From contig URXR01000038.1 in the NCBI GenBank assembly GCA_900551925.1, positions 1-11,710 on the forward strand: 11,710 nt of DNA. The letters run 5' to 3'. Positions 6,784 through 11,710 of this stretch are shown here, piece after piece. A program made the translations under genes and the position numbers. The first letter of the stretch is position 1. Every line of letters starts with the position of its first letter. The stretch is from an uncultured Mycoplasmatota bacterium. GTDB taxonomy: Bacteria > Bacillota_I > Bacilli_A > RF39 > UBA660. Under the pieces are notes generated by a model. That model did not search any database, was not told the origin of the DNA, and saw only the letters and a list, made by a program, of their open reading frames with translations.

Positions 6784-6801
6784 ATACAAAGGTGTGATTT
6801 T

Positions 6802-8232
6802 ATGATAGATAAGAAACTTGAATTGATAAAAAAAGATTTTAAAAATTCTCCAGATATTATTTTTAGAAAAGTAAAGATAAAAGATAAAGAAATCTTACTT
6901 ATTTTTAATAATACTCTTACTAATAGTAGTAATATCAATGATTTTATATTAAAAAAATTAACTTCATTAAAGACTAAAATTACCAGGGACTATATTTATA
7001 ATCATTTAGAAAACGTTATACCTGAAAATATCTTAGTTGATGTTAAGGATAAAGATGATTTATATACTAAAATAAATGCTGGCTTTACAGTTTTTATATT
7101 CGATAAAGGAAGACCTTTTGCAATTGAAACAAGACAAGACTTATCTAGAGGAGTTAGTGAACCTTTAACAGAACAATCAATAAGTGGTCCTAAAGATGCT
7201 TTTACAGAAAATTATCAAACTAATATGGGGCTTATTAGAAATAGAATTAGAACTAATCAGTTAGTTATAGAAGAAGAAACAGTAGGAAAACAATCTAAAA
7301 CTAAAGTTGCTATTTTTTATATGGATAATATTGTTGAGGAGTCTTTGGTAAGAGAAGTAAAAGCGCGTATAAAAAAAATAGATATTGATGCTATTTTAGA
7401 TGTTACCTATTTAAGAGAATGTATTGAAGATGTACATAGTACTTTTCCTACTATTGAGACTACTGAAAGACCTGATACTGCTTGTTTATTTTTATTAGAT
7501 GGGAAGGTATGTATACTTACGGAAAATTCTCCTTATGCTTTGATAATTCCAACTTTCTTTAATGATTTGTTTCATGCTAGTGAAGATAATTATCAAAGTT
7601 ATTTAAATGTTTCTTTTACGAGAATTATTAGGTATTTTGCTTTTTTCATAGCTATATTACTTCCGGCTTTATATATTGCTATTACTACTTTTAATCATGA
7701 AACTATTCCTGTTACTTTACTGGCTAATTTTTCAGCTCAACGGGAGGGTGTGCCATTTCCAGCAATTATTGAAGCGCTTGGTCTTACATTGGTGTTTGAA
7801 ATTTTGAGGGAAAGTGATATTAGGATGCCTCATTTATCGGGAACTGCTATTTCAATACTGGGGGCAATAGTGTTAGGAGATGCTGCAGTGGCCGCAGGAA
7901 TTGTTTCTCCGATTATGGTAATTGTTGTATCATTATCGGCGATTGCTTCACTTATGTTTTCTCATATTGGAATGGTAAACTCAATTAGAATTTGGAGAAT
8001 TATTTTTATGATAATGGCTACTTTCGCGGGAATAATTGGAGTATTTTTAGCAGGATTTTTACTTATCATTCATCTTTCTTCTTTAAGTTCGATGGGAAAA
8101 CCTTATCTATATCCTTTAGTTCCTCTTAATAAAAGATTCTTTAAAAATGTGATAATTAAAGCTAAGATGAAAAAAGATAATAAAAGAATGCCAATTTTAA
8201 CTAATAAAAATTATACGAGGAGCAGATTATGA
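6802..8232 (+). CDS. gerKA: Spore germinant receptor A subunit (GerA/GerKA family)
   Basis: A full-length 476-residue A subunit of a spore germinant receptor, located in the inner spore membrane. The N-terminal soluble region (1 to about 270) carries RGVSEPLTEQSISGPKDAF (116-134) and TNMGLIRNRIR (140-150), then ERPDTACLFLLDGKVCIL (222-239), all recognisable GerA family blocks. The membrane region starts near 275, with LLPALYIA (286-293), PFPAIIEALGLTLVFEILRE (318-337) and RMPHLSGTAISILGAIVLG (341-359), and about five hydrophobic segments to 425, ending in a basic cytosolic tail. ATG 6802 follows AAAGGTG. The TGA stop overlaps the ATG of the next gene (ATGA), indicating coupled translation and standard stop usage. 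The ligand sensed cannot be told from sequence. Confidence 0.93.
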   Translation: MIDKKLELIKKDFKNSPDIIFRKVKIKDKEILLIFNNTLTNSSNINDFILKKLTSLKTKITRDYIYNHLENVIPENILVDVKDKDDLYTKINAGFTVFIFDKGRPFAIETRQDLSRGVSEPLTEQSISGPKDAFTENYQTNMGLIRNRIRTNQLVIEEETVGKQSKTKVAIFYMDNIVEESLVREVKARIKKIDIDAILDVTYLRECIEDVHSTFPTIETTERPDTACLFLLDGKVCILTENSPYALIIPTFFNDLFHASEDNYQSYLNVSFTRIIRYFAFFIAILLPALYIAITTFNHETIPVTLLANFSAQREGVPFPAIIEALGLTLVFEILRESDIRMPHLSGTAISILGAIVLGDAAVAAGIVSPIMVIVVSLSAIASLMFSHIGMVNSIRIWRIIFMIMATFAGIIGVFLAGFLLIIHLSSLSSMGKPYLYPLVPLNKRFFKNVIIKAKMKKDNKRMPILTNKNYTRSRL

Positions 8233-9347
8233 AAAAGATTATTATTTTGACTTTTATTTTGTTTTCTCTTACTGGTTGTAGTTATGTAGAGCTTAATGAA
8301 CTGGCGATAGCTTCTGCTGTGGGGATTGATTATGAGGATAATAATTACACTTTAACAGCTCAAATTATGGATATGAAAAATACTGGTAATGGCGCTCAGG
8401 AAGCTAGTGCTTTAATTTATGAAGCAAGTGGAGAAACTATTTCAACGGCAATTAGAAATTTTGCTATTAGATATCCGAAAACTGTTTATTTTGGTCATTT
8501 AGAAATTATTGTAATTAGTGACACAGCTGCTGATAAAAAGTTAGATGATATTTTCGATTATTTTATTAGATCAACAGAGGTTAGAACTTCAGGATTTGTG
8601 GCAATTACGAAAGATGAGAAAGCTAAAGATATTTTGAACCCTTCTAATGAAAAAAAAGGAAGTTTTCCTACTGAGGATATTAAAAGTTCTTTGATGGGAG
8701 CAGCTGAAAGAAATGGCACTGTTACGGAAGTTACCCTCGAGGAATTTGCTAGTGACTATTTAAAAAAAGGAAAAGATCCAATAGTGCCTTTAATTAAAAC
8801 GACAGAAAGTGATCCTACTGCTGCAAGTAAAATCATAATTGAAAATTTGATACCTGTTAAAAGTGGTAAGGTCTTCCCTACTTTAGATAAGACTTCTAGT
8901 ATTGCTTATAATACTATTAATAACAATTTTTACGATGTTACTATGAATATTAAATATAATAATGCGCTAACGGGAGTGGTTATTTATAATCCCAAGTCTA
9001 GTATGGATGTTAAGTTAGAAAATGATAAACTTACAGTAAATATAAATATAAAAGTAGAATCAAAATTATATGAAATAAATCAAAAAATTGATTTAGCTCA
9101 AGGAGATAGTCAAGATAAAATTAAAAATAAGGTCAGTAATGAATTAAAAAAATATGTCCAAAATTTATTAGATTATTGCAAGAATAATAATGTTGATATT
9201 TTAGGAATAGGTAATTTAATTTATCAAGACTACTATAAAGAATATGATAACTATAAAAATAAAAATTTATATGAGGAAGCAAATTTTAATATAAAAATAA
9301 CTAATAATATGTATAGACATGGAAATATTGATAAAGGGGTGGCTTAG
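8229..9347 (+). CDS. gerKC: Spore germinant receptor C subunit, lipoprotein (GerC/GerKC family)
   Basis: A 372-residue lipoprotein subunit of the same receptor, held on the outer face of the inner spore membrane. The signal peptide MKKIIILTFILFSLTGC ends in lipobox LTGC with the lipidated Cys17. It is followed by ELNELAIASAVGIDYEDN (22-39), the typical GerC family opening. A middle block with KTVYFGHLEIIVISD (about 84-98) and a C-terminal domain rich in charged residues fit the three-domain GerAC fold. Ribosome binding site GAGGAG (8217-8222) lies six bases before ATG 8229, which overlaps the gerKA stop by four bases. The A-C-B gene order is that of the Bacillus subtilis gerK operon rather than gerA (A-B-C), hence the symbol. 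Confidence 0.9.
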   Translation: MKKIIILTFILFSLTGCSYVELNELAIASAVGIDYEDNNYTLTAQIMDMKNTGNGAQEASALIYEASGETISTAIRNFAIRYPKTVYFGHLEIIVISDTAADKKLDDIFDYFIRSTEVRTSGFVAITKDEKAKDILNPSNEKKGSFPTEDIKSSLMGAAERNGTVTEVTLEEFASDYLKKGKDPIVPLIKTTESDPTAASKIIIENLIPVKSGKVFPTLDKTSSIAYNTINNNFYDVTMNIKYNNALTGVVIYNPKSSMDVKLENDKLTVNINIKVESKLYEINQKIDLAQGDSQDKIKNKVSNELKKYVQNLLDYCKNNNVDILGIGNLIYQDYYKEYDNYKNKNLYEEANFNIKITNNMYRHGNIDKGVA

Positions 9348-9350
9348 TTT

Positions 9351-10418
9351 ATGAATAGTAAAATAAGTTCGGGAGAAGTTATGGTAATAGTAGTTGCGAT
9401 AGTATTTTCTTTGTTTCCTGATTTTGTAATATTAACTACTTCGAAAAATGCTTCTTTACTTTCTTTAATTATTGGATTTATTATTGGACTTATTCCTGTT
9501 ATGATGATTTATTTAATAAGTAAAAAAATAAACACTTCTTTTTTTAATTTTTTGAAAGAGAAATTTAAAAGTTTCGGATATATTATAAATATTATATTAA
9601 TTTTAATTGCTATTTTTATTGTTTTTTTCTCTTCTTGGATGCATTTTGATTTTATAATTAGTCAGTTTTTAATTAGAGATTCGTATTATTTTATGGCTAT
9701 TCTTTTTGCTATTTTAGCAATCATTGCCATAGTAAAGGGTCCAGAAGTAATATCAAGAACATCTTTTATTTTATTTTTGATTGCAGTTCCTATTTTGTTA
9801 GTTTTATTAGGGGCTCTTATTCCTTATGTAGAACTTGATAATTTAAAACCTTATATTGATACATCTTTTTATAATATTTTAACTAGTTCCGTTATCTTCT
9901 TTACTTTAAGTACGGCACCACTTATTTATATCTTAGATATAAAAAATATTACTAATGATAAAAGTAATTTTGCTAGAAAAATTTTAGTGGGTTATATTAT
10001 CGGATTTCTAATTATTTTCTTAATGGTACTTTTTGTTTTAGCTGTTTATGGTGTGGATTTAGCCTCAATGTTTACCTACCCTTTTTATTCACTTTTTAAA
10101 AAAGTACAAATATTTGGATTTATTGAGAGAATAGAAAATATTGCCGCAATTATATTTATAACTTCATTTTTTGTAGAGTTTACTTATTTATTATATTTTA
10201 TAAAAAATAATATTTCAGAAATGTTTAAAATTAAAAGTAAAAAGAAAGCTTTACTTTTAACAAGCCTTCTTTCTATTTTAATTCCTTTTATTAGTATCTA
10301 TCTTTTTAAAAAATTTAATTTAGCTAAGTATCTTGGTTATACTCATTATATTGTAGGAATTATCTTTATAATTATAATTATTATGTTTATAAGATGTTTA
10401 TTTATTAAGAAACGCTAG
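9351..10418 (+). CDS. gerKB: Spore germinant receptor B subunit, integral membrane protein (GerB/GerKB family)
   Basis: A 355-residue, very hydrophobic protein of the amino acid/polyamine/organocation (APC) superfamily, expected to have ten transmembrane helices and, in known receptors, to form the germinant-binding and channel subunit. Family features: the start SSGEVMVIVVAIVFSLFPDF (6-25), the middle segment VKGPEVISRTSFILF, and RIENIAAIIFITSFFVEF late in the protein, like the RxE block conserved in GerB proteins. ATG 9351 is three bases after the gerKC stop and uses AAAGGGGTGG, which overlaps the end of gerKC. Length is about usual for GerB. Its stop codon overlaps that of the convergent phage-like gene. 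Confidence 0.91.
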   Translation: MNSKISSGEVMVIVVAIVFSLFPDFVILTTSKNASLLSLIIGFIIGLIPVMMIYLISKKINTSFFNFLKEKFKSFGYIINIILILIAIFIVFFSSWMHFDFIISQFLIRDSYYFMAILFAILAIIAIVKGPEVISRTSFILFLIAVPILLVLLGALIPYVELDNLKPYIDTSFYNILTSSVIFFTLSTAPLIYILDIKNITNDKSNFARKILVGYIIGFLIIFLMVLFVLAVYGVDLASMFTYPFYSLFKKVQIFGFIERIENIAAIIFITSFFVEFTYLLYFIKNNISEMFKIKSKKKALLLTSLLSILIPFISIYLFKKFNLAKYLGYTHYIVGIIFIIIIIMFIRCLFIKKR

Positions 10419-10427
10419 TTTCTTTTT
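10407..10427 (+). terminator. Rho-independent terminator of the gerK operon
   Basis: AAGAAAC (10407-10413) pairs with GTTTCTT (10418-10424) around the loop GCTA and runs into TTT, then ATTT. The loop contains most of the overlapping stop codons of gerKB and of the convergent gene. The stem is short and AT-rich, so strength is uncertain. Confidence 0.55.
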
Positions 10428-10762
10428 ATTTCGTTATCAGTACTAATAGTTATAGTATTATCAAGGGATTTAGGAGTATAGTTTATAATATTTTGTTTTT
10501 TTAAGATTTCGTAAATGGCTGGAGCTCCGATAAAACCAAATAAGGATACCCATAAACCATTTATAAAACTAAGTTCAAAAAACCACATGGAAAATAAGGT
10601 TCCGATAATAAATGATGAAACAAAATTAAAAAGAATTACTTGCCAATCTTTCTTAAAAATAGATAAAGTTTTTATTTTTTGAACTAGAGCCATTTCAAAT
10701 ATTGAAAAGGTAATACTTATTAAAAGAGTTTCTATAAGTAAATCTGTAACTAAAACATCCAT
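10415..10762 (-). CDS. Small phage-type membrane protein, putative holin
   Basis: A 115-residue protein with three hydrophobic segments (about 6-27, 42-62, 68-86) and a hydrophilic C-terminal tail (about 88-115) that includes YTPKSL. The pattern WVSLFGFIGAPAIYEILKKQNIINYTPKSL resembles small membrane proteins I associate with holin positions in phages of gut Bacillota, but I cannot name the family. ATG 10762 has an excellent ribosome binding site (AAGGAGG), which overlaps the stop codon of the upstream small gene. The two are 12 bases apart and surely co-transcribed. Its stop overlaps that of gerKB by four bases. A plain membrane protein of unknown function is the alternative. Confidence 0.65.
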   Translation of the reverse strand: MDVLVTDLLIETLLISITFSIFEMALVQKIKTLSIFKKDWQVILFNFVSSFIIGTLFSMWFFELSFINGLWVSLFGFIGAPAIYEILKKQNIINYTPKSLDNTITISTDNEIKRN

Positions 10763-10774
10763 AGTAAAACCTCC

Positions 10775-11077
10775 TTATTTTAAAGGGATATTATTTATGT
10801 TTTTGATGATTTCATCTGCTACATTTTGGCAATTAATATTTTTTAAAGAATTATAAAGTTCATTTATTTCTTCTTTTTCTTCCATAGTGATGTAGCCTTT
10901 AGCACTAATGGTTTTGTATCTTTCAATGATATGAAATTTTAAATTAAGACAAGCTTGAGTTTCAAGAGTGTCTATTTTTTTTAAATATTTTAATATTTTG
11001 CGATATAGATGAGTAAATATAAGAACAATCAAAGAAAAAAATATTTCTAGCCAATAGTTAATAATAAAATCTAACAT
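10775..11077 (-). CDS. Phage holin-like small protein
   Basis: A 100-residue protein with one N-terminal membrane segment (about 5-24) beginning IINYWLEIFFSLIVLIFTHLYRK, then a charged helical region. The C-terminal half, HIIERYKTISAKGYITMEEKEEI and NIPLK at the end, resembles clostridial phage holin-like proteins of the pattern RIIxxYxxYxxxGYixxxxxExixxlyxxY...LP, though the conserved NG before the last helix is not obvious. I use ATG 11077 with AGGTGAT upstream; GTG 11086, three codons earlier, lies within that ribosome binding site. A holin would permeabilise the host membrane in phage lysis. The neighbouring second small membrane protein supports a phage lysis context, though no endolysin gene is visible. 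Confidence 0.6.
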   Translation of the reverse strand: MLDFIINYWLEIFFSLIVLIFTHLYRKILKYLKKIDTLETQACLNLKFHIIERYKTISAKGYITMEEKEEINELYNSLKNINCQNVADEIIKNINNIPLK

Positions 11078-11146
11078 AAATATCACCTGTTATATTTTAT
11101 TTTAAAATTTAGAAAGTGATTATAAAAAATAACTATTAGTTAGAAG

Positions 11147-11644
11147 TTAAGATGTTGTTAATATCACAACTCTTTGCTCTGTAAAAACTGTATGGTTTTT
11201 CCTAGAACCACCTTTTGAAGTCAAAAAATTTGACCACAAAACATTATACTCTTCTTCAGTTAGTATATAACTATATCTTTTTATAAATTTATTCATATTA
11301 TTCTTTACTGCTGTATCACTTCTAAGTAAACCTAATAACATAATAATGCCTTGTTCGGTTAAGGCATATGGTAAATATTTGTAATGCATACCTGTATAAT
11401 TACCACTTTTGTTTAAGGTCGCAATTTGCGACCTTAAAGATAATCCTTCTAACTCTTCTTTAATTAACTTAAAGCAAAAACTGTCTGGAAACCTATTTAT
11501 ATTTCTTTTAATAACTTCATTAACTCTTTTAGTTTCTACATTATAAAGAAAAGCAACATCTTTATCTAACATTACTTGTTTATCCCGTACTTCATATATT
11601 AAATCTTCTATTTTTATATTATCTTTTACAATCAAATCAGTCAT
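11147..11644 (-). CDS. ORF6N-domain phage antirepressor-like protein, mosaic or truncated
   Basis: A 165-residue protein with a clear ORF6N domain (KilA-N superclass of phage DNA-binding regulators): IEDLIYEVRDKQVMLDKDV (12-30), LYNVETKRVNEVIKRNINRFP (33-53), LRSQIATL (70-77), KYLPYALTEQGIIML (89-103) and LRSDTAVKNN (107-116). Residues 124-165 (YSYILTEEEYNVLWSNFLTSKGG, then HTVFTEQRVVILTTS) repeat the domain's second half, as if a piece of another ORF6N gene were joined on. In that copy TEQG has become TEQR and the frame stops soon after. ORF6N proteins usually carry a second C-terminal domain, which is missing here. ATG 11644 has AAAGGAG overlapping the upstream stop. The coding sequence contains a perfect 27-base palindrome. 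Whether the product is active is open. Confidence 0.8.
   Translation of the reverse strand: MTDLIVKDNIKIEDLIYEVRDKQVMLDKDVAFLYNVETKRVNEVIKRNINRFPDSFCFKLIKEELEGLSLRSQIATLNKSGNYTGMHYKYLPYALTEQGIIMLLGLLRSDTAVKNNMNKFIKRYSYILTEEEYNVLWSNFLTSKGGSRKNHTVFTEQRVVILTTS
11412..11438. repeat. Perfect 27-nt palindrome inside the ORF6N gene
   Basis: TTTAAGGTCGCAA (11412-11424) and its exact reverse complement TTGCGACCTTAAA (11426-11438) are separated by a single T. The 13-base arms hold a GC-rich core (GGTCGC/GCGACC) standing out from very AT-rich DNA. On the minus strand it encodes the conserved SLRSQIATL segment of the domain. Confidence 0.9.
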
Positions 11645-11650
11645 ATATAT

Positions 11651-11710
11651 TTACTCCTTTATTTTATCTAATAAATTATTTAATATTTCACTGCTTTCTA
11701 CTCTATTTAT
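11651..11710 (-). CDS. C-terminal fragment of an unidentified gene
   Basis: The minus strand is open from the right window edge for 19 codons and ends with TAA at 11653-11651, six bases before the ORF6N start. The encoded tail INRVESSEILNNLLDKIKE looks like a helical protein end, and the ORF6N ribosome binding site AAAGGAG overlaps its last codons, as expected in a tight leftward operon. Too short to identify. Confidence 0.4.
   Translation of the reverse strand: MNRVESSEILNNLLDKIKE

Noticed and set aside
8229..8232. Possible TGA-as-Trp recoding in the very AT-rich half
   Set aside because: TGA ends gerKA exactly where gerKC starts (ATGA), and tryptophans there are TGG, so the standard bacterial code applies.
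10415..11077. Two small adjacent genes as a toxin-antitoxin pair
   Set aside because: Both have membrane segments and holin-like features; neither resembles a known toxin or antitoxin.
11130..11142. TAACTATTAGTTA inverted repeat followed on the minus strand by a T run, as a terminator
   Set aside because: The usable stem is only about four base pairs with no G+C core; too weak to call.
11119..11150. TATAAT on the minus strand between the ORF6N gene and the first holin-like gene, as a promoter
   Set aside because: The only -35 candidate (TTAACT) is 20 bases away and poor; such -10 matches are frequent in AT-rich DNA.
1..11710. tRNA, rRNA, CRISPR arrays, riboswitches and insertion sequences
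   Set aside because: Looked for on both strands; no cloverleaf, spaced direct repeats, long structured leader or transposase was recognised. All intergenic gaps are under 130 bases.

Overview
The window reads as two stretches of low-GC Bacillota DNA that meet inside one open reading frame. Bases 1 to about 3710 are moderately AT-rich (sample 60-base lines near 42% G+C) and use CGT as well as AGA for arginine. From about 3735 to the end the DNA is much more AT-rich (sample lines near 27% G+C) and the first gene there uses only AGA. The change falls on a short segment (3711-3731) that encodes the C-terminal end of a sugar-nucleotide-type nucleotidyltransferase on one side and the middle of a histidine kinase on the other. 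I consider a chimeric join (assembly artefact or recombination at a short shared sequence) more likely than a natural fusion, so neighbourhood arguments should not be carried across it. The source organism cannot be named from the sequence. Both halves use the standard bacterial code, since TGA ends yaaA and gerKA.

Left part (1-3710). feoA and the start of feoB (ferrous iron uptake) run leftward. yaaA (peroxide and iron stress) runs rightward from a compact divergent promoter region holding an imperfect palindrome that could be a metal- or peroxide-responsive operator. yaaA and the next gene converge on two adjacent hairpin terminators. A leftward operon then carries the C-terminal half of a histidine kinase, a Gfo/Idh/MocA-family oxidoreductase and a membrane-anchored penicillin-binding-type serine hydrolase that starts with TTG.

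Right part (3735-11710). The nucleotidyltransferase lies directly downstream of pcrA (UvrD-type helicase), both leftward. Divergent from pcrA is a complete three-gene spore germinant receptor operon in the order gerKA-gerKC-gerKB. It is preceded by a sequence fitting a forespore (sigma-F/sigma-G) promoter, which implies that this organism sporulates.

The last 1.3 kb (10415-11710, leftward) looks like the edge of a prophage or phage remnant. It has two small holin-like membrane proteins, an ORF6N-domain protein with a partial internal duplication and a perfect 27-nt palindrome in its coding sequence, and the tail of one more gene cut by the window edge. The last phage-like gene overlaps gerKB tail to tail by four bases.
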